Shown: positions 12,121 through 23,095 of the stretch, in pieces
Layout: each line of letters opens with the position of its first letter
How positions within the stretch are numbered: position 1 is the first letter of the stretch
Origin: Toxonevra muliebris
Taxonomy: Eukaryota; Arthropoda; Insecta; Diptera; Pallopteridae
Direction of reading: 5' to 3'
Assembly: GCA_963691655.1 (NCBI GenBank)
Contig: OY829330.1
Span: 17,788,182 to 17,852,181, forward strand
Length of the DNA stretch: 64,000 nt
Program-made: the position numbers and the translations under genes
Notes under the pieces: generated by a model
What the model saw: only the letters and a program-made list of their open reading frames with translations
The model's database searches: none
What the model was told of the DNA's origin: nothing

Positions 12121-12405
12121 GGTTAGGTAGGAGTGGCAGCCTTCTGCTTGAAAGCACATTTAGGCTCATTGTGATAGCACAGTACGGCGCGACTCCCCCA
12201 TTTACGGATTGGAGAACCATGAGGATTCCATAATGAATCTGGCTATGTCCTTAATATTTACGGATGATAGCTCGGACAGACTAGTAAAGAAAGGTGAACC
12301 CAGGAGTTTTAGTCTCCTCCTGGCCAGGGATGGGCATTCGCACATGAAATGGAGGACTGTTTCTTCCTCCTCCTCAGAGCCGCAGCCCCGACAGAAGTCA
12401 TTGAA
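12121..12405 (-). pseudogene. 5'-truncated LINE with 13-bp target-site duplication
   Basis: The minus-strand sequence ends an ORF2-type protein with a CCHC knuckle (FCRGCGSEEEEETVLHFMCE) followed by LARRRLKLLGSPFF and IKDIARFI, typical of R1/Jockey-group LINE C-termini. TCACACAGTGTTA flanks it on both sides (12,108-12,120 and 12,406-12,418). Only 285 bp of the 3' end was inserted, the hallmark of incomplete target-primed reverse transcription. Confidence 0.9.
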
Positions 12406-12418
12406 TCACACAGTGTTA

Positions 12419-13696
12419 TTTTTAAGAGATTTTTTATAAAATATTTTCAAAAAACTGGACATTTTGCGTCCCGTTGCGTTTGAGAACGGGCCAGGGACAA
12501 AGTTTTCAAAAACGGAACTGTCCCGGCGTGTAATTTCTGAACAACTTGACCGATTAAACTCATGTTTTTAGAATATATTTTCTTGAACGAGAGGTAGCTA
12601 TTCATAATGGCTTTTAGTATAGTGGGCGTGGCACCTCCCATATAATTCTATTACATTTTTGGGTATATCTCAAGAACCATTTATAGCTCAGTACAGAAAT
12701 TTGGTACAACAACTAGAATTGACAATTTCATGCTATAACAAAAATATGGGTGGGATTGACAAAGGGGGTGTGGGACCTTCCATATAACCTGAATTTTCAT
12801 TATGAGATATCTGAGATATACGGTACTAAAATTCAAATTCTTTCAGTTTGTTGGATTAGTGGATGTGACACCACGCTCCACTTTTATTTTCTACTACTTT
12901 TAAACTTCTTTTTTTCTAAAATTTCTTTTCATTTTCTACTACTTTTTCAACTAAAATTTTCAACTACTATATTACTACTTTTTTCTACTACTTTTCTAAC
13001 ACATTTTTTCTACAATTTCTGTTTACTTTCTACTATTTTTTTAGTACTATTTTTTACTACTTTTTTACAGTTCTTCTAGTACTATTTTTTACTATTATTT
13101 CTACCACTCTTTCTAATTCATTTAACTATTTTTCTACTACTTTTACTGCTACATTTTTACTACCTCTTTACAACAATTTATAGTACTATTTTTTATTCCT
13201 TTTACTACTACGTTTTCCGCTACTATTTCTACTGCTTTTTCCTACTACTTCTTTAAGGTTTTTTTCATTACTATTTCTATTACTTTGTCCATTTCTTTTT
13301 TTACTATTATTTCTGCTAATTTATGAAATATCTCAAGAACCTGCCTAGCTATGTCAAAATCCGTTAAGTGTCGCTGTAACAAATTCTATAATAAATGCTA
13401 TATTTATAATAAATAGGAAATAGCTGCATATTTTAAAATAATTTTTAGGATTATATATAACTTCCAGAATGGTCTTTGATATTCTTCTGCAAATTAAATA
13501 CTTTTAAAAATGTAAATTTGATTTTTAAATCTAAATATAATTTTTTTTTCCAAATTCAAGTTAAGTCCTTTAAGCTTGAATTGTCATTACCAATGTTCAA
13601 TTTTAAACATCAAGAAACTTCATTCTTTTTCATTCAAATAAACTTCAATTTTCGCGCTTCTTCGTAGAAGGGGCAGAACAACGTCTGCCGGGTCAG
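12419..13696. repeat. repeat-derived DNA with degenerate CTACTTTTT array
   Basis: From about 12,887 to 13,320 the plus strand is a degenerate array of TTTCTACTAC / ACTATTTTTTACTA units. On either side, phrases such as ATATCTCAAGAACC and TTCCATATAA recur, which suggests one old element. A Helitron-like 3' terminus ends the block at 13,700. Confidence 0.5.
12887..13320. repeat. degenerate CTACTTTTT simple repeat
   Basis: Pyrimidine-biased array of TTTCTACTACTTTT-like units with many substitutions. It has no coding value, although a 109-codon frame runs into it. Confidence 0.7.
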
Positions 13697-13700
13697 CTAG
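13640..13700 (+). mobile_element. possible Helitron 3' terminus
   Basis: The stretch ends AACGTCTGCCGGGTCAGCTAG followed by T. Helitrons end in CTRR and insert 5' to T, and this phrase is like the 3' ends I associate with insect Helitrons. I could not find the matching 5' TC end, so only the terminus is called. Confidence 0.45.
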
Positions 13701-14099
13701 TATTTTTTCCATAAATTTTAGAAATCGTCTAACTTTGATTTTTTATTAATAATTTAAATTATTTAACAGTGATGTAAAGGAGTATATAAAATTTAAAACT
13801 TGCATTTTATTTATATAGTATAATATTTTCAGAGCCCCACAAAAATTGTATGTAAAACAAGGCCTTGTCAAGTCCACTTCCTTTCAAATCAACCCGTGTT
13901 TTTCATAACTGCTGACTTTTTTTTCGCAAAATGTCTCCAAGAACTATTTTCTAAATACTTTTACAGTTTTACAACAGTGAAATAAAATAGACAACAAGAA
14001 AAGTAAAAACCTGAATTTCCCAAAATTGTCTTGTGGTAGACTTAGACTTAGATAACCGACTCAAATTTTCTTTCTGGAATTGTATCAAATTTTGGTACA
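13701..14099. other. AT-rich DNA, nothing recognised
   Basis: No open frame of note, no structured repeat and no RNA gene seen. Confidence 0.4.
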
Positions 14100-14722
14100 T
14101 CAGTTTTCTGTTTTCAATACACGGTATTTGGCATGAAATTTCGGTATAGTACCGGTATTACAGTACATCTGGTAACTTAAAGTATTCTTTATATCGGTAT
14201 ACGTTATACTTTCGTTACAGATCACGATTTCTAGTGCCTTTTGAAAATTAATTAGGGTCAAAATCCATATCACAAATGTTTCCTCAAACAAATTAAAAAA
14301 AATAAATATGCCTGAAGCAGCATCACAGAGATTGCTTGCTGCTGCAATGCTCCGTCTCTCAGCAATATTCTCATTTTCCCTCAATGATATCCTTGCGTCC
14401 ACCAAATTTATAATAGCGGTTCAAGTGGAAAATCATTTAACTTGGTTCAAGGAGATTTGATAACATCACTTTCTGAAGATGATATCGCGAAAGTGGTCGC
14501 CCTGAGCTCGAATGGCGTGAGAATAAGCTCGTCAAGGTCCTTGGCTTGTTGATATAAATCTTTGACCTCAAGTAGCCCCAGAGGAAAAGTCCGGCAATGC
14601 CAAATCAGCGGACGCGGAGACCAGTCAAAATCACCATTTTTGATATCATCCGACCGGGGAACAATGGCTTCAAAAAATCGATTGAAGTGCTCCATTTCAT
14701 GAACAATCGCCTTTAACATCAA
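14100..14722 (-). pseudogene. two adjoining unrecognised open frames, possible retrocopy or transposon remnant
   Basis: On the minus strand a 91-codon frame (14,722-14,447; begins MMLKAIVHEMEHFNRFFEAI) is followed after 41 bp by a 101-codon frame (14,405-14,100; includes ENENIAERRSIAAASNLCDA). The composition is less AT-biased and more protein-like than other frames of this size nearby. I do not recognise the family and see no splice signals joining them. Confidence 0.3.
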
Positions 14723-14879
14723 AATAAATTCTTAATCAGGAAAATTATGTATGTATGTTGAAGAAATTCTGATGCACCTACTGTGTATGTACATTATTTG
14801 AAGTAAGGACGACTCGAAAGTCAGGCACTGCGACATATAAGATCTATTGTGAGGAAGAGAGGAAGAAAGATATATAAGA

Positions 14880-14952
14880 AACATACCCAAGCCGAGAACC
14901 GAACTCGGGTCTCCAGAGACAAGAGTCTGGAACTCTGCCACTTGAACACAGT
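14880..14952 (-). mobile_element. third tRNA-like SINE head
   Basis: Read on the minus strand: A-box-like AAGTGGCAGAGTTCCAGAC and B-box-like GAGTTCGGTTCTCG, with CTTGTCTCTGG between them. A related head (GTGGTCTAGTGGCAGAGTGC, then CTCTTGTCTCTGG) is at about 21,062 on the plus strand. I see no tRNA-quality acceptor stem. Confidence 0.55.
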
Positions 14953-15202
14953 GGCGATGGTTGGACTTACAGTTTAACGGCGATTCCGAACGGCTGTATG
15001 ATAATTTTTCATCAGCTCGGTGGTTTTGCCATTAACAACCAAGATGTGTACTTGTACACTTTCTTATAATTCTCATTCACTTCATATCGAAAGTGAATTT
15101 AAGAAGTTTATGAGAATTAACAATCAGACCAAGACGGGAATCGAACCCGCAACCTTCTGGGGGAAAGTCTAGTGCACTATCCACTAAACTATCGAGGTCG
15201 TC
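14953..15202 (-). mobile_element. tRNA-derived SINE (type 1), copy B
   Basis: Inverted copy of the family at 10,939. The B box reads GGTTCGATTCC on the minus strand and the A box AGTTTAGTGGATAGTGC. The body has the shared phrases TTCACTTCATATCGA and GGTGGTTTTGCCATT. It sits directly against the third-type SINE head. Confidence 0.85.
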
Positions 15203-17440
15203 CATTATACTTTGTATTGCATAGTTTCTGGATTTTCTAATCGGATGAAATATGTATTATGCACAAATTTTTCGCCTTCAAGTAAAATACAAAATCTTAA
15301 TCCCTCATAACTTTTATTCCTCATCAAAATAATTTTTACTATACAATTGCGGTTTTTAAATTCCTTATTAATAATAACCTCCATGCTACATGGTCGATCA
15401 CCTTCTATTCCTTCCTTCACCCCCTCCTTCATTTACTACTACTAGTACAGTATGGCACCGCACTTATTTGAAATTTACATTTAAATTCATCTTGTTCTAT
15501 AAAGACATGATATGATGCTTCAATCAATTTAAAATTTTAGCATAGCTTCCCACGTCAGTATCATCGTCGTCATCATCATCATCACTACCATCATCATCAT
15601 CAGCATCATAATTATAATTTGTGGTGCAATGATTCGCGTTCCGTTCTCCTTACTTGGTTATGCACATTTTTTTTTTGTTTTGCTTTTCTAAGTTTTTATT
15701 GTTGTTGTTTTTTTACACACCAAGAGTCAAGAAACCATATTATCATTCCCCATAAGCACCGAGTTAAATTTTTGCATCTTTTTTTTATTTTTATTTTGTT
15801 GTTGCTGTTGTATTATATTTTTGATACGATTTGTACGCTGCGAGATTTATACGCTGACCCTTGAGGAAATTATTACAAATTACTTAAGAATGCAAAAACG
15901 ATTATGTGTATCCATCGAATTTGCAATTAGTGAAGTGCAGCACTCCGCACACCACACTCCAAACTCTACACAATACTGAACGCAAAATTTCATCAGAAAT
16001 AGTACGGGAAAAATATACAGGTAAAAAGGCGAAGAACGAGGTTTCTTCTTTTTTTTTTATTCGATCATAGTCATAAGAAGCGTGTGTAGTATTGTGTGTG
16101 TGTCTTTAGTTTCTTCATATGAACGTCTGTATGTATGTATGCATTTCAGATCGCATCATTGGAAATTTGTTGAAGAATTACATTCGGTCCCATTAGAATA
16201 TTAGAAAACGTAAATTTTGTTAATAAAGAAAAAGGCGTGTCTAGGTGGCTACAAGTCGTAATTAGAGCAGGCTGAGTTTTTTTCCCCCGGCAGTAAGTCT
16301 GCTTCTGTGAGACTAGTAAAAATAGAACAAAAACAATCTCTCGGGTAGCATTTTGATCAAACTTTTTGACGTTTCTTTTTTACATTTTCATAGCTCAATG
16401 TTTTTCCATAGTTTTTTTTTAATCGACGAATCCCAACGAACTCTCCTCCCGCCCAATTCGACCGGGTGGCGCATCTGCGTAATGCACAGATCGGTGACCG
16501 ATGCAATCGCAGTCCGGACCACAGCAGCTGTGTTTCTTTTGTCACTATATAGGATTATCAGCGCAGTGAAAAAAGAAAAGCGCATCCTCTTGATTCGACA
16601 ATTTTTTCTATTTTGCTTTTACCATTACCGCTTAGCTATTTTTCTTCTTATTTGCTCACTTCTATATTAACAATAAATTAAATGGTGCCAATGGTACAAC
16701 AACAGATATAAAATCATTATTTGCTCATCTATTTAGTATAACACAGGTTCACAAATATCAGTAATGTTTTTGACCCAATAAGATAACATATGTTTTTACC
16801 GTAATTTTAAGCGTTGATAATGAATCTGTAGTCCGTATTTGCATTTGAAAATCGTGGAAAGTTCTGACCACTTAAAATTTTTTTTTTTTAAATCTATTGA
16901 AACATTTATTGGAAACAAATCAGGTTAAATAGCTCATGAAAAGTAGGACCAGCATTTCCCGTAGGGTTTACGAGATATCCTAATGCAGAGTCGCAAAATT
17001 TGTTCTTTTTGAGACCCTCTTTCTAAACTATATCAAATATGTAAAGGCAAAAGAAAGAAAAACAAAATTAACCCAGTTTCCCATAGAAAAGCTCAAACTA
17101 AATATGGAAAAAGTTATATCGGCTCTACCTTATCTACTTTTTAAATTAAATGGATTTCAGCACATTTTTGATACAATTCCCAAAATTGGAATTTGGAGTT
17201 TGAGTTTAGAGTTATTTAAAATTTTGAATTATTTTGAAACATCGCCTAATATAATTATATTAGGCGCTACAGACAAGAGATGCGTACTCTACATAAAATG
17301 GGTCTAATAAGTAAAATGAATGGCGTTTTTTGGAGTGTATGGGTCATGAAATTTTTTGGACCATCTTTTAACAAATACAAGAGCACTTTTAGCATTGTTC
17401 ACACACGAGTAAGGGGAATTTTGATATAAATAAATCGCGC
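15203..17440. other. intronic or intergenic DNA, mostly unique
   Basis: Holds a (ATC)n microsatellite at about 15,556-15,611, GTTGTT runs near 15,700 and 15,800, and a GC-richer patch at 16,430-16,530 with no recognised product on either strand. A perfect 24-bp palindrome (CGCCTAATATAA and its complement) is at 17,243-17,266. No host exon recognised. Confidence 0.45.
15556..15611. repeat. (ATC)n microsatellite
   Basis: Interrupted CATCATCAT array with CGTCGTC and ACTACC interruptions. Confidence 0.9.
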
Positions 17441-18030
17441 CTTAATTGTATCGACTTGATTTTTTTTTATGCTTTAGCACAACTTTCCCTGACATCTGTC
17501 CAAAATTATACGCCGTATATAGTTGGTTTACGATTTATCGCATATTTTCCATGTCAATAAAAGTGTTTTCGTGGATTTTCAGCCTAGAAAAATTTATTGA
17601 GCATCGACACTTCAATTCCAAAGAGATGCTTTTGATGGGCGATGTTGCTTTAAAATGCATAACTACAGGAGACGAAACATGGATCTACGCCTACTATCCA
17701 GAAGCACCGAAACCAAAACTCAAAATTCCACGCCAAAGCTGTTCTAAAATCAAAGTCATGCTAACCGTGGTATAGTCCACAATGAGTTTCTTCCAAATGG
17801 TTAATAAGGAGTAGTACCTTGGTGTTGAGAGCGTTGAGTGTTGAGGCGTTTGAGAGAGTCTATTCGTAAAAAGACCAGAATTGTGGAAAAATAATTCATG
17901 GTTTTACATCACGATAAGATAAAAGAGAAATCGCTGGCTGCTCTAAAGGACATACCAGAAATTGAATATAATCGGTGCTTCAAAAACTGGAAAAATCGTT
18001 GGAATAAGCGGGGAGGGGGGTCTTACGTTT
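17441..18030 (+). pseudogene. mariner transposase remnant
   Basis: A 109-codon plus-strand frame ends with CITTGDETWIYAYYPEAPKP and SKIKVMLTVV, the first-aspartate region of mariner transposases (GDETW). Past the stop, shifted frames give VHNEFLPNG, LHHDK and LAALKDIPEIEYNRCFKNW, the C-terminal region. The segment after LHHD is shortened and the third aspartate is lost. I could not find its inverted repeats. Confidence 0.85.
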
Positions 18031-18805
18031 AGAGTTCACAAAGTCATAAAACGATTATGGATCGTGATAAATTCTAATTTTTAAATCATTCAAATAGTTT
18101 TTGATACTCATGGTGTAGTCGGGAATATGTACTATAATTAATGCTGATACCATTCCTTTTAAAATTTTAAAAGCTTACGACTTTTGATTTTTCAAAACTT
18201 TACAACTCTTTCGTGAACCAGATTGGCCCATTAGTCACGCCATAGTTTTTAATTTTTGGTACAGATTGTTCAAATGCTTTGTATAATGTCTTCTTCTTCC
18301 ATACTTTGTCTCATTTCGCTTGAGGTCCTGCTCTTCAGATTCTTCGATTCATATATTTCATTAATATGATTAAAAGTTTGGCTTTTGTTTCACGACCGGT
18401 TGCAACCTGACGTCAAGGTAGTAGTCCGGCTGACTTGGGCTTGGGATAGGCACCGTTGACTCTTGCTTTTTGAGTTCCTCCGCTGTCATCTCCTACGCTG
18501 TTGTTCTCCATGACCCCATCCTTGTTGTATGACTGAGCGGCTCGCTGGAGAAAATGTCTGTTTGGTCCGCGGGAGGTATTTTATTTCCTTCCTACCCTTT
18601 GCATGAATACGACGGGCTTTCCCCTATGCGCCACCTAAGCACGAGCGCTCTAGGGACTTCAGGCTCCCCAAAGGGTATGCTTTGTATGATGTATTATTAA
18701 ATAAAGACAACCAGCTGTCGATATCTAAATTATCTAGTGAGCAAGAAAACTAAAAGAATATCTACAAGTTTATTAAAATTAGTTTTTTGAAAACAGTATT
18801 TAGAT
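18031..18805. other. unrecognised DNA with a GC-rich island at 18,395-18,690
   Basis: The island is markedly richer in G and C than its surroundings. The minus strand gives PFGEPEVPRARA, a stop, VAHRGKP, then later NTSRGPNRHFLQRAAQSYNK. It looks like the remains of a retroelement ORF, but I cannot assign a family. Confidence 0.35.
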
Positions 18806-18809
18806 TTAA

Positions 18810-20231
18810 CCCTCATCGGTCCCTCAAAAAAATACCTTAATTGGTCCCTAGTGTATCATATATGATACAATTAATAAAAATGGATTACATCAACACATAT
18901 AGTGTTTAGAACTATTTGCATAGTTATTATGTTTATTATTCAAGATCAATTCACATTTTTAATGTTTGTTTAATGACAAATTATAATGAAAATAAATGAA
19001 AAATGAATAGTGAAGTGTTTTAGCATATTATTTCGATTATGTGGATGCCGGGATCTAATTGTATGTTTTGATGGTTTTTATATGTACATATGGGTGGGTT
19101 GGGATGGCTATCTAGAGACACGCTTAGGCCTGAACGGCCGATTGTGATACCACATAGTTGGACCTACAGTTTAACGCCGATTCCGAACGGCGGTGTGGCA
19201 ATTTTTGATCACATTGGTGTTTTTGCCTTGCCATTTCCTACCAAGATGTGAACTTGTACATTTTCTTATAATTCTCATACACTTCATACCGATAGAGAAT
19301 ATAAGAAGGTTATAAGAATTAACCAACAGACCAATACGGGAATCAAGCCCTAACCTCCCGGATGAAAGTCTAGTGCACTACCACTACACTATCTAGGTCG
19401 TCATGTACATATGAAACAACATGTTTTTCGTCTTGGTTCCAAATGCTGTAGATTAAGATTCGAACCCAGCCTTATATTTTCAACAATTGTTCGAGCGCGC
19501 GATGATGTAGGTATTTTAGAATGACTTTCAATTATTGGTTTTGCCATCGACTCGAATGCAATTGCGGATCAATTTGAATTTTTTGAGTGACATTGTACCA
19601 TTCTCATCGTCCCATAACTGCGTTACAATAAGAATGAAGAAAGAAGCACAGGTGTCGATGTTACAGTAGGTGTTCATTCTTGGACATACAAATGTATAAA
19701 TAAGATACATTAAAGGAAAAGAAAGAAATAGATCAAAATACATGCCCGAGACAATATCAGCACTATTTCTATATGAAGCTTGAACATTTACATCAATTGG
19801 CTCATAAGAATATTGAATTGTTTTATCCTTTGATAAATACGCAGTGCTTGGGTCAGCAGTCATTTCAACTCGGATATTTTGCTATAAATTTTCAATGTCA
19901 CTTGTCTTTCTCATGCCCTCTTCTTCTAAACTGCTTGTATTTAGATTAAAATCGAAATCTTCATCATCTGAAGCTGACGAAAAATTACTTTCTTAACGAT
20001 TTCCATAAATATGCATACATGTATCATATTGGATACACAGGGACCGATTTGTAACTTTTTTTGTACAGTGTCGCAAATACATTACAACTACTTGCTTTAT
20101 ATAGCGTTATATTCTTCCTTAAAATTAACTACATGAGCCCTCTTTTTATTTGAATCGGATAATAACTAAAGAAGATATTTGATTGAATATATTGAAATTG
20201 TATCATATTGGATACAGGGGATCGATGTGGG
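18810..20231 (-). mobile_element. piggyBac-type element with transposase fragment and nested SINE
   Basis: TTAA at 18,806-18,809 and 20,232-20,235 flank inverted ends CCCTCATCGGTCCC and CCCACATCGATCCC. Subterminal GTATCATAT[A/T] words followed by GATAC recur at about 18,858, 20,020 and 20,203. On the minus strand an acidic leader (SSASDDEDFDFNLNTSS) leads into a 111-codon frame (19,863-19,528) with LWDDENGTMSLKKFKLIRNC and IRVDGKTN, resembling the N-terminal part of piggyBac transposases. The catalytic aspartates are absent. A type-1 SINE occupies 19,093-19,402. Confidence 0.85.
19093..19402 (-). mobile_element. tRNA-derived SINE (type 1), copy C, with target-site duplication
   Basis: Full-length inverted copy flanked by ATGTACATATG on both sides (19,082-19,092 and 19,403-19,413). 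The body matches copies A, B and D. The B box has decayed (GGCTTGATTCC). The insertion lies inside the piggyBac-type element, so it is younger than that element. Confidence 0.9.
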
Positions 20232-20235
20232 TTAA

Positions 20236-20653
20236 AAGGTTTAGAACTAATACTTTGATTATAAGATAATTCAAAAGATAATGCTAAAGCAGGATGCTGA
20301 TTATCCTCAGGGAAAGCGAAGGGTTCATAAGCAAGATCTAAGCATTTTACGTTCTTATTAGTAATATTACACTGTGCGACAATAAAAAATACCTGGGAAG
20401 TGATTTTTCCAAACACCCCCAAAATCTTGATTTACTGTTAAAAACCGGTTTTGCGTACCTTTGCGCACTTATAATCCTATAACTTAGTGGATTATCAACA
20501 GATTTTCAGTTTCTTGCCGGTTTTAGAAGAAAGACCTTTCCAATGATGTATATTTTATTAAAGAAAATTTAAGGAATCTGTGTGTATATGTGCAGCAAAC
20601 ACAATTTTTTCACTTTTTTCGCCTTTTCTCAACTTTGGCTATATTTCTACACT
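20236..20653. other. AT-rich DNA without a recognised gene
   Basis: A minus-strand frame (20,422-20,129) runs across the piggyBac end and contains CLDLAYEPFAFPEDNQHPAL. I do not recognise it, and its overlap with the transposon end argues against a host gene. Confidence 0.35.
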
Positions 20654-21060
20654 CTATTTTATAAAAAAAAAAACCATACTACTTGTGAATTTATTCAAAA
20701 TATATGTTAAAAATCGGTGGGTAATTGACTGAGTTATTAAACTTTTTATGAAAACAACATTTTTACAAAAATAAAATTTTTGATCATTCAACTCAAAAAT
20801 GTTTACTTGACCGTGACTTTTTTGAAATTCAGCATCATCAGTTTCTCGTTGAAGTGACCAAAAATATTCTGAAATCATTATTGTTTTATTTTTTATTCGC
20901 CTTGTTCATCGTTGAACTCGACCAGGTTATATGGGAAGAAGTTCAAATGCGAATGCTGGAAATGAATTTTTATGGCCATGTTGCAGCCCATTTTACCATA
21001 CGCAATTAAAAATTTATTAACAACCGGGACATAGTCGTCGCTTCTGTGATAACATCGCCT
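20654..21060 (-). pseudogene. fragment of a repetitive arthropod protein of unclear transposon class
   Basis: Minus-strand frames contain YGKMGCNMAIKIHFQHSHLN followed by FFPYNLVEFNDEQGE, and after a stop MISEYFWSLQRETDDAEFQK. I associate the pattern GCNM-x-hK-x-HF-x-HSHL..F.DEQGE..YCW-x-L-x-RE with a protein repeated in many arthropod genomes. The piece that should lie between DEQGE and EYFW is missing. The upstream end is cut by a tRNA-like SINE head near 21,060-21,110. Confidence 0.55.
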
Positions 21061-22074
21061 TTGTGGTCTAGTGGCAGAGTGCCAGACTCTTGTCTCTGGA
21101 TGTACATTAAAACCCCACACTGTTTCAGCAACTTCTTTATACTTCAGGCCAGCGGCCTACTTTTTCTTTTTGCCTAATTTCAGCATATGTGAATAGCAAG
21201 TGGATGCATTTGATATCATTGTTGTTTGGAGTCACGATTGGCGACGAGCCGCGGCTTGCTTCCTTTAACATATTCAAAATTCTCACCGCTTCGTTCATGA
21301 GATGCGGACACTCATTCCCGCGTAAAGGGTGTCGTTCTCTTTCAAATACTGGTTGAGATGAAAACTGGTGAAAAAATTGCAATCATAGATTTTATGAAAT
21401 TCTACCAATTTTTTTGGAAGAGCCACCCAGGCACCCAGGCACTCAATGCCTCGATGGGCGGAAGTTGCCTTTTCTTGCCCATATCGAAACTATTTGTAAA
21501 ATTTATTATTAGGAATGGTAGATAATTGTTATGAAGAGAAAATAGGAGAAAAAGAGTCAGGAAAAGCATTAAAATGCAGAAAAATCCGTCGAAAATCACG
21601 ATGTACACATATATACGTTCGAAAAACTTTCCCCATTTCCACAATTGTACAGATATAGTCAAATTCACAGAAGCAACAAAAAAATACTCCCACTTACACA
21701 AAATGTGCTTTTATCGACAGAGGAAGATTCTATCTACCTAAGAAATAATTTTTACACATTTTTTGATTATTAAGTATTTTTAATAATTTTTTGGAATCGA
21801 AGTTTCTGAAAACATAACATAACATAAAACATAAAGTTTTCTCAGTTATGCCTCGATTGTAACAAAACTGTGACAATGTCGATATAAGAGTTAATGATTT
21901 TTTTGCGTGTAGTTTTTAGGTCTTTATTGTGCTTGCGAATAATTAAAAATTTTATTAAAAGCAAAAAAAAATAATTAAAATAGTGAAAAGTTTGGAAACT
22001 GCCACTAATGTTTGAAGATATATAAAGGGTGGGACACTTTAGTAACTTTGACAGTTGCCATTCTATAAACGTCA
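21061..22074. other. SINE head remnant and unrecognised DNA
   Basis: A tRNA-like head (GTGGTCTAGTGGCAGAGTGC) begins at about 21,062. A minus-strand frame at 21,382-21,137 (NEAVRILNMLKEASRGSSPI) may belong to the same broken protein as 20,654-21,060, but I cannot confirm this. The rest is AT-rich. Confidence 0.35.
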
Positions 22075-22380
22075 GATTTGACCATAGAGCGCCGTGTAGA
22101 TGAGAGAACGAATCCAAATGATTTAAAATTATTACGAAAATTCAGGTATTTTTGCGGACACAATGCGTAAAATACGCGCAGATTTTACTCCGAATCACAC
22201 GCCAATTGAAAGGAATTCGAGTCGATCGGGTCAGAAGACGTCAAATCATCAACCCGTGCGCGTCCACCACGACCTGCAGAAAATATTACTTCTGCCAGTT
22301 AAAATATCGCGGAATGCATCAATTCTGCATTCGTGCAGCAATTGAAGCCATAAATGCTTAGCGGAGAAAAAAACCCAAAT
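22075..22380 (+). pseudogene. IS630/mariner-type transposase N-terminus, degenerate
   Basis: Reading across stops and frame changes gives NYYENSGIFADTMRKIRADF and later RPPRPAENITSAS and NIAECINSAF. This fits the helix-turn-helix leader and linker (YYKNSGS.A.TVRE..; RS.ENIA.V.ESV) of a group of mariner-related transposases. No catalytic region is present. Confidence 0.6.
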
Positions 22381-22542
22381 AGTTCAGATTGAGTACCAAT
22401 AGAACCGTAACTTATTACCTAAAGCAAAATTTTACCTTGGCGCTTCACCTTCAACACTTTTAGGCCAACCTGAATGCTTTGAGCCCTCATCGAGATGTTA
22501 ATCATAATAAAATCCTAATTGACTTTAACTTAAAAAACATCT

Positions 22543-23095
22543 GATAGTTTTTAGGAGACTATGAAAATTAAATCTAGATGTTAATTTTCAAAGTCATGAC
22601 TTAAGTTCATGTAAATTCCGTTTTTTGAAGTTATATATAAACAGGTTAATGAACAAATGTAGTCATCACAGCAACAATGTATATAGAGACGGGCAAATCA
22701 GACGGCAGTTACGGAATCCGCCACAATTCCTCATCCGTGATCTTAGTGATAGTTCTAAATCTTTCAATATCCTATATAAGCTACTAATATTTGAAATCAT
22801 AACCCAGAATTACGGATTTGATTCCAAATATCTTCACTGAATAGAGATATTGAAAGAAACTACCACTACCGTTCTATACACTTATGTTGTTGTTTTTTCC
22901 CATTGTAGCTAGTCTGCATAACAGTTCGTTATTTGAAAGTCTAGTAGATGAGAGAGTGTGTGTGTTTGTGAGAAAATGATTCTAGGTGTCATATTTTCTG
23001 AACGGGCCCCATTCAATCAGTTCATGATAGTTTTTACGAGACTATGAAAATTAAGTCTAGATGTTAGTTTTCAAAGTCATGACTTAAGTTCATGT
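22543..23095. repeat. pair of 70-bp direct repeats 483 bp apart
   Basis: The copies at 22,543-22,612 and 23,026-23,095 begin GATAGTTTTTAGGAGACTAT and GATAGTTTTTACGAGACTAT and end CTTAAGTTCATGT, with three differences over 70 bp. They may be ends or internal repeats of one element. The DNA between them has no recognised coding content. Confidence 0.8.
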
